The translations under genes were made by a program, and so were the position numbers. The notes under the pieces were generated by a model that was not told the origin of the DNA, searched no databases, and saw only the letters and a list, made by a program, of their open reading frames with translations. From Silene noctiflora (taxonomy: Eukaryota; Streptophyta; Magnoliopsida; Caryophyllales; Caryophyllaceae), in NCBI GenBank assembly GCA_009801015.1, contig VHZZ01006120.1:3542-32039 (forward strand): a stretch of 28,498 nt of DNA. The letters are read 5' to 3'. Of the stretch, positions 10,901-19,619 are shown one piece after another. Position 1 is the first letter of the stretch, and every line of letters starts with the position of its first letter.

Positions 10901-11396
10901 CTTTCGTCTCAGACACAAATTCTCATTTGTGACGGACAAAATCCGTCACTTTGAAGAGACGTGACACAAAGGAGCAAAATGGGAGGGCAAGTGGGGAGGG
11001 ACTCTGAGAGATCTCTTTGAAGAGACCGTCACAAACAAGACTCTTTGCAGCTCAGATCTTAAAAAAAAGTCTTTTTAAGTTTTTTAATGCGTTTAGTAAG
11101 CCTTTTGAAATTACAGCCACACTGGCAAATACATGTGAAATTACTTCTGCAACATCCCGATACTGATATTCGTGACCATTCCTGCAAATTTTCCCTCACA
11201 GCATTCTAATTCCGTGATCCTATGGAATTGAATGAGCGCATTCTTTTTTTTCTTTGATACCACTCCTGAGACATTGCCGTATGGTGTTACTTATCCAACC
11301 ATACTTGTTTCTTTTTCCGTTTATCTGTAGGCTGAACACAGCAGAACCAAACCAAGGGAGGAGTACGGAATATTCGAGAATGACTATCAGTGGTAG
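7948..11396 (+). CDS. HVA22A: HVA22-like protein (TB2/DP1/HVA22 family, closest to HVA22a)
   Basis: Five exons join in frame: 7948-8012, 8565-8591, 9273-9395, 10544-10793 and 11331-11396, giving 176 aa, the family's normal length. The second exon is only 27 bp. The N-terminus (FLKVLLQNFDVLAGPVVSL) leads into the TB2/DP1 domain (about 20-105), with hydrophobic hairpins around 14-35, 50-68 and 79-98. Landmarks are QQWLTYWILYSLITLFELTF, IPIWSYAKLITTCWLVIP and FSGAAYVYEHFVRP. NVWYVPRKK follows, then a charged C-terminal helix (TAAEKYIRENG) and a tail ending YQW. Relatives (yeast Yop1, animal REEP5) insert hairpins into the ER membrane and curve it; plant HVA22 proteins are stress-related and affect vesicle traffic and autophagy. 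Introns 1, 3 and 4 carry transposon remnants. Confidence 0.95.
8322..8441. mobile_element. Small TIR element in HVA22 intron 1 (possible MITE, ~120 bp)
   Basis: The segment begins CTTGTGTAAGACGGTC and ends with the inverted form GGGCTTACACAAG. The outer 10 bp (CTTGTGTAAG) are exact inverted repeats and the similarity decays inward. It shares the AAGACGG theme of the other MITEs but has different termini, so it may be a separate subfamily. The flanks give no clear target-site duplication. Confidence 0.5.
9535..9925. repeat. GAGGC/AAGGC-rich repeat remnant in HVA22 intron 3
   Basis: This stretch in the 1148-bp third intron contains many AAGGC, GAGGC and CCTTAG motifs in both directions, for example CTAAGGCAAACCTTAGG and CTCCTTGGTGCC. 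It also has a doubled AAGGGTCACT near 9647-9674. A similar composition reappears at about 23120-23290 (AAGGCACGAAG, AAGGCGCAG). It looks like a decayed dispersed repeat; family and ends are unknown. Confidence 0.35.
10914..11047. mobile_element. Mutator-like MITE in HVA22 intron 4 (copy B, 134 bp)
   Basis: The left end is CACAAATTCTCATTTGTGAC. The right end reads inward, on the other strand, as CAAAGAGTCTTGTTTGTGAC. The flanking 9-mers 10905-10913 (CGTCTCAGA) and 11048-11056 (CAGCTCAGA) match at 7 of 9 positions, consistent with a 9-bp target-site duplication typical of Mutator-superfamily insertion. The interior includes a small hairpin (TGACGGACAAAATCCGTCA) and a GGGAGGGCAAGTGGGGAGGG tract resembling one in copy A. 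No coding capacity. Confidence 0.75.
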
Positions 11397-12266
11397 CATC
11401 GTTAGAGCCTTTTGCCGTTGCAGTTTCTTGTGATGTATCCATATGATGATGTAATTATGACAACCTTGTTGTAGTTGGTCACTACAGCTACTTGGTCTTA
11501 CTTAGGTTAGCTGTTTAGGGTTAGTTTACAGTGTGTATCTGTACTTTTGTGGCAAATATCATGCTTTAAAAAAATCGTTTTTCCTTCTGATGTCCAAATT
11601 AAAATAAAAAAGTTGGACTTTCGGTGTTAGGTTTAAAATCTACGTAGTAAATGAGTCTACGTAGGATTCCGTTCTTTTTTGTCAAGTCTAGACGTAAAGT
11701 TGTTCTCCCAAAGACATAACATGACACAATGCTTGTGTTGGGTTTTAAAATCGCGTACAACAGCATCAGTTTCGTGAAAGGAAGATATTGGTGAGGGAGA
11801 TCGCTCATTTGCTGCAACAAGAGTTATTTTGGAGGCAACGGTCAAGGACTTTGTAGCTCCGGGATGGTGAACATGAATACCAATTTTTTTTTCATAGAAA
11901 AGCCATGCGAAGAAAAGCAAAAAATCATATTGATGAATTGGGTTCGTGACGATGACTTGGCATCATAATTACCCTAATGTAATTATGCTTAAATTATTTA
12001 GTTTTTGTTTAGTTTTTTTTTTTTTCAAGTCATATCAGATCGTGTAATTAAAAGTGTATTTGGTATGATATCCAGTTTTTTCTAGTGCTTCACCAATGAT
12101 AGCATGCGCAGAGAGAAGTGCAACGTGCCAAATAGTGATTGATTGAAATAAATTGGCATGTATTGATTGATTTTGGACGACTCATTTAACTGTCTCTTCC
12201 GCAACCACATCAAGTTCACCAATTCCAATACTCCGTCGTTTCAAAATTTTATTAGCCGATTTTAAA
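11397..12266. other. HVA22 3'UTR and intergenic spacer, no gene recognised
   Basis: The first 180 bp or so are probable HVA22 3'UTR. Two overlapping minus-strand ORFs at 11599-11920 have no recognisable domain. One contains GATKSLTVASKITLVAANER and could be a pseudogene scrap, but it has no partner exons. The remainder is AT-rich spacer. Confidence 0.35.
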
Positions 12267-12404
12267 CACAGATTCTCATTTAAGACGGAACTACCGTTTT
12301 AACTAATGACCCATTTGCTAAAGAGGTTGTTATTCCTAAGACAATTCCTTTTTGTCTCAAGCTTACAAGTGGATAACTTAACCCGTCTTAAGAGAGACTT
12401 ACTG
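12267..12404. mobile_element. Mutator-like MITE (copy E, 138 bp)
   Basis: The left end is CACAGATTCTCATTTAAGAC; the right end reads inward as CAGTAAGTCTCTCTTAAGAC. The two share TCTC and TTAAGACGG. Flanks 12258-12266 (GATTTTAAA) and 12405-12413 (AAATTTAAA) match at 7 of 9, though low complexity weakens this. The TTAAGACGG ending defines a subfamily distinct from the TTGTGACGG copies B, C and D. It resembles the partial copy at about 27139-27249. Confidence 0.6.
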
Positions 12405-13152
12405 AAATTTAAATGAGGCGTAACCAGTAATTTTTACACAAATTCTCATTTAGAGTAGGCATATTTATCGCAAGCTTGCAATGAGTTAGATATTATTCTA
12501 GTAACTAGTTTAATACGGAGTAGTATTTACTTTATAAATTTTTTTGGACTAATATATTTTTTTTATAAAAAATAAAGTCACAAAATGTCACGAGGATCAT
12601 AAAATGTAATTTTGTTTGGAATAAATATTATATTGTCCTCTTGTAAGTTGTAACTTTTCTAGAACAAAAATCTATACTTGTTATTTTATACTTCAGTATA
12701 TTTTACTTTCTTGCTCTACTATGTTGTTATTTAATGGTATAATTAACTTATTTTTTTAACATTGTGTAAATTATGAAATAATATCCTTCTAAACTGAATT
12801 TATAATAAATTATACACTGATTGACAAGGCCTATTTTCTATAACATGATACCAGTTAAGTTAAATACAAGTCAATGTTTGAGCACTAGTCAAAAATAGTT
12901 TATACCGTCTTTTTTTTTCAACTTTTTTAAAATTTGAAGAATTATATTTAAAAATTAAATTATACAGAGTAGTACTCCGTACATAGTAAATGATGGTAAC
13001 ATTTTCATCATATTCATGACTTAGTACATTCTCTACGTTGAAATAATTAAAAATAAAATAAAATTGATAAATTATTTATTATTAAAAGATACAAAATTTG
13101 TATAAAGTTTGATTTTTAATCGTGTTTGTAATTTAGAGGACTAAATCTAATA
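12405..13152. other. Very AT-rich intergenic spacer
   Basis: No open frame of note. ACGGAGTA and TACTCCGT remnants occur at about 12514 and 12973 and look like ends of eroded small inverted-repeat elements. Otherwise nothing is supported. Confidence 0.4.
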
Positions 13153-13227
13153 CACAAATTCTCATGAAAGACGGCACTATCCGTCTTCAGCTTGTGACGG
13201 ACACTCCGTCACAAGCAAGACGCTTTG
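13153..13227. mobile_element. Ultra-short Mutator-like MITE (copy C, 75 bp)
   Basis: The left end is CACAAATTCTCATGAAAGAC; the right end reads inward as CAAAGCGTCTTGCTTGTGAC. The flanks 13144-13152 (AATCTAATA) and 13228-13236 (AAACTAATA) match at 8 of 9, a near-perfect 9-bp target-site duplication. Between the ends lie GACGGCACTATCCGTC and GTGACGGACACTCCGTCAC, two back-to-back hairpins. So little sequence fits between the ends that almost the whole element is terminal structure. Confidence 0.78.
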
Positions 13228-13681
13228 AAACTAATATTCTTGTGATAAGTAATACTAGTCACTCACTTCACATTCGGTAATACTCCTATATAAATATAAA
13301 TAATATTTTAAATATAAATTTAATATAACTTATATTTGACCCATTGGATCAAGTGAATCAAGTCGAATTTCGAACGTAAGTTCAGTAACTATTTTGATTT
13401 CATGTTATATTTTACCTTTATTCAAACAATTTTTTTAACGTGTGCCTTATTGTACAAGTTAGGCGGCATAATTTTGGACCAATGTTTCTAGCCATCTAGG
13501 TTGTTGAAAGGGTAATAATTGTTACGCACTCATGCACTCGGTCAGTAATTCTTACGTAAAACGATTTCATTATATAAAAAGATAATTCATTTATTAGTAT
13601 TTCATACTAATTAATAAACTTTTTATAAAAGTGAACCGTCTCACGGTATGATACCGTCTAATTTTAAAACTTGTGGTGTAA
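13228..13681. other. AT-rich upstream region of the BMT5-like gene
   Basis: No coding content. It includes an AACCGTCTCACGG...ACCGTC palindromic scrap at about 13634-13659, which resembles the ends of small MITEs elsewhere in the window. The region precedes the TATA box at 13682. Confidence 0.35.
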
Positions 13682-13689
13682 TATAAATA
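13682..13689 (+). promoter_or_regulatory. TATA box of the BMT5-like gene
   Basis: TATAAATA lies 57 bp before the ATG at 13739, implying a leader of about 25-30 nt. The AT-rich setting reduces its weight, but the match and spacing are good. Confidence 0.5.
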
Positions 13690-13738
13690 GCCAAACCAAC
13701 AATTTCCTATTCTTTTCATAATAACAAGCATAGAGAAA

Positions 13739-14165
13739 ATGGGTCAAGTATTTTCTTACATATGGAAATGGTTTCGCCCAAAACAAGAAGATGAGAGTAA
13801 AAAAACCCACCAAGAAGATGATCAACTTAGCCACTACATTACCATTCCTGATGTCGAAACCCGATACATCTCAAGTTCGAACTCTAGTAATGGCAATGAC
13901 AACACCCCTCAAGCTCAATCCACTGTGGTTGATCTGAGCAAGGTGGTGCAACCGAAAGTTTCTGACAAAAATGTAATACTTGTTAAAAAAGAGATGATTT
14001 GCAACAATGTGTCAAAAGATAATACATCGATTAAGAGGATAGGACCGTATACGAGTAAACAGAAGATTTTGTTAGTTGGCGAAGGCGATTTTTCATTCTC
14101 CGCTTGTTTGGCTGTGGCTTTCGGTTCTGATGCTTCCAACATCATTGCCACTTCTCTCAACTCTC

Positions 14166-14232
<67 letters not shown>

Positions 14233-15675
14233 TTTAAAAGAGACTTGTTTATTTCACGCACATTGCGCTTCATTTGTCATTTTTGTACTATGGTTGGGAC
14301 TTGGGACTATTGGAGCCAATATTAAAAGCGAGGGTTAGCTGCATGCATGTTAGACCTGTTCGGGCGGGTCGAGTTTCGAGTCGGGTCGAAAGTGGGTTGG
14401 GTTAAGGTTAGAATATGGGTCAAGAAATAATTTCAAACGTCTTTTTTAAACTAATTTTTTAATTAAAAAAATATTTTTTTTAAAACGTAAAACATATTTA
14501 AAATTAATATTTTAATTATATTCAAGGTTTACATTAATTATATTGACATAATTATTAAAATAAAGTTTTTTTAATAATTATTTTATTATTAAATATTATA
14601 AAAGTTACATACAATCGATTTTTAGTTGTATTTCTAGTTTTAAGTAATAAAAATTATAATTTTAAGTTACATACAATCGACTTTTTTTTATAATTAAAAT
14701 TATAATTTTTTTCAAATATAATATATAAATATTAATATTTTAATAAAATTCTTGATTTACCTTTGACCCTGATCCATTCGGGTCAAGTCTCGACCCTAAA
14801 ATAACGGCTCATTTTGGGTTCGGGTCAAATGGATCGCGGGCTGAAAACCCGGGTTTGTAATCCTTAAAACGGGTCGGGTTTTCGGGTCTAGTCGAGTTTT
14901 GACATATCTAATGCACGTAGATGCTCAATGAGCAATTTTGATATTGTTTATTTCCTTCCATTTCCGCTCAACAGTCCGATTTTTATTTGTACTTAAATTG
15001 TAAACTTTAATTTAGACGACATGCAAACATTGTTATGTGATCCATTACTTCGATCAATACACAGAATTTTTGATAGAAAATTATGGCGAGTTCTTGACCA
15101 ACAAAATGGAGTTGGAGAACAGAGGTGGTGTGATCATCCATGGCATAAATGCCAGGACAATGGTTAAAAATCTTGCAGTTAGCACCCTAAAATTTGATCG
15201 CATCATTTTCAATTTCCCGCATTGTGGCAAATTTGGTAGAACTGATGCTGATATGCGGTAACTAATTTCTTTTCCTGCACTCATTTTCATATTTTTACAT
15301 GTTATATATCTTTTGCCGCGTTCACTTGTGTGAACGCGGCACAATATGAAGCCAACTTGATTGTTGTATGTCGAAATTACAACTTCATTTGTTTTTTGAA
15401 GAGCAAATAAGGAACTGATAAGAGGGTTCTTAAGAAACGCGAAGAAGATGATAAATGAAGACGGTGAAATACACATTACTCACAAATCTAATGGATATTT
15501 CCTGCAATGGGACATTCCGAAAATAGGGTCAGATCAAGGCCTAAGACTAATTCAGGAAGTCAAATTCAAACCTAGCAAGTATCCTGGATACAACACCAAG
15601 TTCGGGTTCGGGGGCGACAAGAACTTCGATTGCACTCCCAGTAAAACCTACAAGTTTGGGCTGTACTTGGGATAG
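13739..15675 (+). CDS. BMT5-like (DUF2431) domain protein, plant At4g26485-type
   Basis: Three exons join in frame: 13739-14168, 15065-15257 and 15402-15675, giving 298 aa. The first 105 residues are polar and low-complexity. The domain opens with KILLVGEGDFSFSACLAVAF (109-128), the AdoMet-binding-like motif of the 25S rRNA (uridine-N3)-methyltransferase BMT5-like family, followed by NIIATSLNS. Exon 2 gives VIIHGINARTM and FDRIIFNFPHCGK, and exon 3 gives ELIRGFLRNAKKMI, GEIHITHK and the terminal GYNTKFGFGGDKNF region. Yeast BMT5 methylates large-subunit rRNA. The plant paralogues are mostly uncharacterised, so rRNA methylation here is only an inference. The N-terminus MGQVFS fits a myristoylation pattern. 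Exon 1 ends against a TA microsatellite; reading through it would give a 199-aa truncated product. Confidence 0.88.
14170..14228. repeat. (TA)29 microsatellite at the splice donor of intron 1
   Basis: An uninterrupted TA run of 59 bp starts at the second base of the intron, so the 5' splice site reads GTATATAT. The length should be highly variable between individuals. In an unspliced transcript it stays open and encodes alternating Ile-Tyr. Confidence 0.95.
14351..14910. mobile_element. hAT-like non-autonomous element in intron 1 (560 bp)
   Basis: The left end is TAGACCTGTTCGGGCGGG. The right end read inward is TAGATATGTCAAAACTCG, sharing TAGAYMTGTY. The flanks 14343-14350 (ATGCATGT) and 14911-14918 (ATGCACGT) match at 7 of 8, as expected for an 8-bp hAT target-site duplication. 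GGGTCGGG-rich sub-terminal zones border a very AT-rich core with no ORF. The family assignment rests on duplication length and general style, since the terminal bases do not match the usual hAT consensus exactly. Confidence 0.55.
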
Positions 15676-15913
15676 ATGGTGCTTCGTTCTCAATCTCATC
15701 GTCGTTCTCTTTATTATGCTCTTATGTGTATGTAAATGTGTAGTAGCTTTGCATGTAGAAATCATTTTGGGCATCTTTTTGGTTTTGGCTTATGAACGGT
15801 ACCCAAAGTAAGCTTGATTTTGTTTAGGGTGCATGGATGAAGATGAACGGTTATGTATTCAATCATACTAAATATTTTACAGCTTTTCTTCTGCGACCGT
15901 ATTATCTATGCAA

Positions 15914-16048
15914 ATCATGGTGTCTTTGCTTGTGACGGTCATAAGTTTGTGACCTCTCACAACCCCTTTCCACTTGCCCTTCCACTTGTTTCTTGTGAGA
16001 GGTTTCAAATTTGTGACGGAATAGTGCCTTCACAAATGAGAATTTGTG
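15914..16048. mobile_element. Mutator-like MITE downstream of the BMT5-like gene (copy D, 135 bp)
   Basis: In reverse orientation: the right end is the reverse of CACAAATTCTCATTTGTGAA, and the left end contains TCTTTGCTTGTGACGG. Flanks 15905-15913 (TCTATGCAA) and 16049-16057 (CCTATGCAA) match at 8 of 9, a clear 9-bp target-site duplication. Internal arms TTTGTGACCTCTCACAA and TTGTGAGAGG plus TTTGTGACGG form a hairpin. It lies about 240 bp past the stop codon, so it may be in or near the 3'UTR. Confidence 0.78.
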
Positions 16049-16600
16049 CCTATGCAATTGCTTGTTTGGGAATTGGAAGTCAGCTACTTAAGCATCACGC
16101 GGTTAATGGCCTTTTGGAAGATATATTCCCTCGTTTTTCATTGTTTTCGAATTAGTTTTATCGTGGGTAGCTAGGCAAATACTTCGTATGAAGCAGTAAG
16201 TCTCCTGAGAATGCGGTTTTACTAACATTAATGAGAGATTGTCTCTCTTATAAATTTATAAATATCAAAGTAGAGATGGTTATGATGATTGGTAGTACCA
16301 AAAAATAGACACGGACACGGACAAGGACAAGGACATGAAACAGACACTTTATACGGTATTTGCGAAATATAGGACATGCGACAAGTTTTTTGAATTTAAT
16401 AAAATTCAAATTATTTAGTATATATTAATCAGTGAAACATAAATGTTATTTTAAAAACAACTCATATTCTAACAATATACAAAAAGTAAGTTATGTGTAT
16501 GTAAAAGTCTTTAAATTACATTATATGATGTTTATATTATGCTGAGTTAAAGTGTCTTAGCAGTAAATTCACTAATAAAAAAACGGACAAAGTTTATCAA
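16049..16600. other. Spacer with a short hexamer repeat
   Basis: GACACGGACACGGACAAGGA and onward at 16308-16337 is five GACAMG-like hexamers in a row. The rest is AT-rich with no gene. Confidence 0.45.
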
Positions 16601-17640
16601 GTGTTCGACACATATTTTGGAGTGTCATGCGGGCAGAACTCAGAAGTGTCCACAAGGTCGAAACATAGCCATCGACGGGGCTACACAAAAGTCCTCCTCT
16701 GTAGCAAGGCCCGCTATAATCTCCACGGCCGCTGACCTCCCATTTGCAAAGTTGAGGTCCCACAACGCTTTCCTCACTCTCTCAAGGGCATTTTCGCGTA
16801 AATTGTGAAGACATGAAAGGGAGTCTAACATTCTTTTACACTCTAGAGTGTGAATTACGTCGTCTCAGCTCATCTCAGCAAACGGAAAAGTGTACGACAT
16901 TTCAAAGCTCGCAAGATGCCTACTCCCTAGCATTATGCTCCCTTTCGAGGTCGACATGGGGTGGTCTCGCACCTAAAAAACCAAAAGCTGTCGAAAACAA
17001 AAAGTGCACATAATGAGATAAAAGTTAAAAGTTCGCGAAAACTAGCTTATATGCGTATATAGAAAATTCGAAAAGTAAGTGGACCACGAGAAAGTCACCA
17101 CGCATTTCCATTTGGGAAATACCCATCCGATCCCCATCCTTTGCCAAAGCCCAAAGGACCGCACGTCAACAAATGAAGTTAGACGGTTGGCGCCTCTGCT
17201 GGACACCCTTCTGTCTGGAGCAAAGTTAATGGGGGCACGCTCAATTGGCTCGGTTCGCATACCAAATACGGGCCAGACGGCTTCAAGTACTCGTCAAGTC
17301 ACTCATCGAGATATACAAAGATTCCTATAAACATCTCACTATTCACCGATAAGTGGTAAGCTCACTAACAAGTTTCACTCTCTAAAATTGATTATTCAAG
17401 CTACATGGAGACCACATCGCCTAGCCCAATCGAGGTACCGGCCATTCACCAGTACCCTACTGACTTAGGCATCGAAAGGGGGCCACTTTGGAACCTCCAG
17501 AGGCCATGTTTGCTACTTGTGCACGAACTTTCCTAGAAGCGCGAGCATTAAGCCAATATATCATCCGAATAGAACACATTGACCCAATCGAGATCCAAGC
17601 AACACTGACTTGCTGATTGTTTTCACACAAAACAATTACA
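16600..17640 (+). mobile_element. LTR-retrotransposon remnant (probable Ty3/gypsy LTR fragment)
   Basis: This block has visibly higher GC than its neighbours and no spliced gene. Reading on the + strand, a TATA-like CCTATAAAC at about 17321 is followed by TCACTATTCACCGATAAGTG and then CTGACTTAGGCATCGAAAGG at about 17459. These resemble the R/U5 part of LTRs of plant Ty3/gypsy (Tat/Retand-type) elements, where a GACTTAGGCATCGGAGGG-like motif recurs. Neither a full LTR pair, a primer-binding site nor gag-pol was found, so this is a truncated or solo remnant. A 63-codon minus-strand ORF at 16640-16831 (LRENALERVRKALWDLNFAN) may be part of the element or a captured scrap. Confidence 0.5.
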
Positions 17641-17719
17641 ATTTAAGATAAAACGAGGTACATCACTTGTTATTAAATAATTTACAAAATAAAAGAGTCA
17701 TCTCAATTCTTAAACCACA

Positions 17720-17720
<1 letters not shown>

Positions 17721-17763
<43 letters not shown>
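17721..17763. repeat. (TAA)14 microsatellite
   Basis: A perfect TAA run of about 43 bp in AT-rich spacer; probably polymorphic. Confidence 0.93.
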
Positions 17764-17765
<2 letters not shown>

Positions 17766-18520
17766 GGATTATGAACATTTAGATAAAAGGAGACTAAAAA
17801 TTAGTTTCTCGGTAATTTGTTGAAAGACATTCGTTCTAGAGTCGAACATAGGTGGGGCCTACTCTAAAAAAAAATGCCTAATGGACCTAATTATATGGCT
17901 TGTCCAATCCCGTTACCGAGGTTAACCAGTGTTGTATATATCCGCCCCCTGTAAATAAACTAGCGAGCATGTCCATGGGCTATCGGGTTTGTATGTAAAA
18001 TATATAAATTTTATTTTGTATAAAATTAAGAATATACAAGGTATATTTCGAATTAAATCAAATTCTCAACTTAACAAATATAAGTTTCAAATTATAATTA
18101 AATTGGTTAAATAAAAATGATTATTATGAAGTTCCAAGTCTCTCAAATATTAACCACACGATTTAGCTTACTTTTGCTCTATATTCTTAGTTTATTAAAT
18201 TTGGTACGTGTATAAAATACACGAAATTTTTTATTTATGTTAACGAGTGAAATAGAGAGCCGTGCTTGGTCAGTTCGTCAAATAGCCCCTTTTTGATTTT
18301 TTTCTTGTCCAATCTACTTAAATAAGCTAACCCTAACTTAATTAGCTATATCTTTTACGGAATACAAGTTTTTGTGTACTTCAAAAACAGACAACAAAAT
18401 CCTTTTTCTTAGAGGACTATAGAAGTAGTTTTTAGTTTCTGTGTATTATTACCCGATAGAAAACAAAAACTCGAAAATAGTTGAGCGAATCAGCTAAAGC
18501 AAATCTGGTAAACGGGTCAA
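17764..18520. other. AT-rich spacer upstream of the L2 gene
   Basis: No gene was found. A telo-box-like AACCCTAA lies at 18329-18336, a motif often seen in promoters of ribosomal-protein genes. It is about 490 bp from the ATG, so its relevance is uncertain. Confidence 0.35.
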
Positions 18521-18740
18521 TTTTGAGTTTACTGGCTTTTGAACAGTCCGTGTTATTTCGACTTCAGGTCATTTTCGGATTATCTATTCTCGTGTTATTG
18601 ATGAAAAATAACCAGTTTGCAACGATAAACATTTGGGTTGGGTTATAGTGAGTCGGGTCAACTCGAATTTCAGGTCAAGCTCGGATCTTGGATTCGGGGT
18701 CAGTTTAGGTACGAATCGGGTTATTCAAACGGGTCAATTT
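18521..18740. repeat. GGGTC-rich repeat remnant in the L2 promoter region
   Basis: Repeated CGGGTCAA, GGTTGGGTTA, GTCGGGTCAA and AAACGGGTCAATTTT motifs resemble the sub-terminal zones of the hAT-like element at 14351-14910. No ends or duplications are visible. If it is a transposon scrap, it forms much of the immediate upstream region of the L2 gene. Confidence 0.4.
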
Positions 18741-18825
18741 TAAATGCTTGAACTCCCAAACTCCATCTCCCCGAGTCCCAAGTATCAAGTCCTAACCCCC
18801 AAATCATCAAAACCTAAATGCGAAA

Positions 18826-19392
18826 ATGTCAGCCCTACTCCGCCGCGCCACCACCCTAACCACCCATCTCCACCGCGCCTTCTCCACATCAACTACCACA
18901 AAACCGATCTCAAAAATGGAATCATTCCTCCTAACGCACGACCTCGTATCTCAAAACGGGTCAACAATGCCAATCTCAATGATGCGAATCGGAACCCGAA
19001 TCCACAACATTGAACTCCGTCCCGGCCAAGGCGGAAAACTCGTACGAGCCGCCGGAACATCCGCTAAAATCCTCAAAGAACCCTCTGCTGTCGAGCGTGT
19101 ACTTATTCGACTTCCCTCTGGGGTGGACAAGCTCATTAATACTCAGTGTCGCGCTACTATCGGGACTGTATCGAACTCTGGTCACGGTGCGAAGAAGTTA
19201 CGGAAGGCTGGAAATAGTAGGTGGCTTGGTAGACGGCCTGTTGTTAGAGGTGTGGCTATGAATCCTATTGATCATCCTCATGGTGGTGGTGAAGGGAAGA
19301 GTAAGGGAAGGATTTCGTGTTCGCCTTGGGGGAAGCCTACTAAGGGTGGGTATAAGACTGCTTGTCCTAAGAAGAAGAATCGGATTATTTGA
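18826..19392 (+). CDS. RPL2: Mitochondrial ribosomal protein L2, C-terminal half (nuclear split rpl2)
   Basis: A single-exon 188-aa protein. Residues 1-27 ([20 protein letters not shown] onward) are Arg/Ser/Thr-rich without acidic residues, like a mitochondrial presequence. From about 53 on it is the C-terminal domain of bacterial-type L2: [62 protein letters not shown] and the peptidyl-transferase-proximal [13 protein letters not shown] (145-157). The N-terminal RNA-binding half is absent. In many eudicots the mitochondrial genome keeps the 5' half of rpl2 while the 3' half moved to the nucleus (Arabidopsis At2g44065); this gene fits exactly. The product is imported and completes L2 with the organelle-encoded half. 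The start is the first ATG in frame, ahead of the targeting sequence. Confidence 0.93.
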   Translation: MSALLRRATTLTTHLHRAFSTSTTTKPISKMESFLLTHDLVSQNGSTMPISMMRIGTRIHNIELRPGQGGKLVRAAGTSAKILKEPSAVERVLIRLPSGVDKLINTQCRATIGTVSNSGHGAKKLRKAGNSRWLGRRPVVRGVAMNPIDHPHGGGEGKSKGRISCSPWGKPTKGGYKTACPKKKNRII

Positions 19393-19619
19393 TTGATTTC
19401 AAAGGTAGACGATCTCTCAATACGTTTATTCACTTTTAATTATTATTGTTTGTTTTACTGTATGTGTTATTTCAATGTGAGACGGTCTCTCAGCGAGTTA
19501 TTTCTGATTATGAAGTTTGCATTTTCTGCTTGTACTTGTAGTTTGTTCTGCTGAGATGTTGGTTAGCTTTAAAAAAACGTTTTGGGTGAACTCTGAACGG
19601 ATTAAGTTGGTTAAGTGTG

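Noticed and set aside
11599..11920. Overlapping minus-strand ORFs of 73 and 87 codons
   Set aside because: No domain, no promoter or partner exons; at best an unidentifiable pseudogene scrap.
15081..15476. 131-codon minus-strand ORF
   Set aside because: It is the antisense shadow of exons 2 and 3 of the BMT5-like gene and spans their intron.
18744..19013. 89-codon + strand ORF overlapping the L2 start
   Set aside because: It is in a different frame; the L2 frame has a clear family match.
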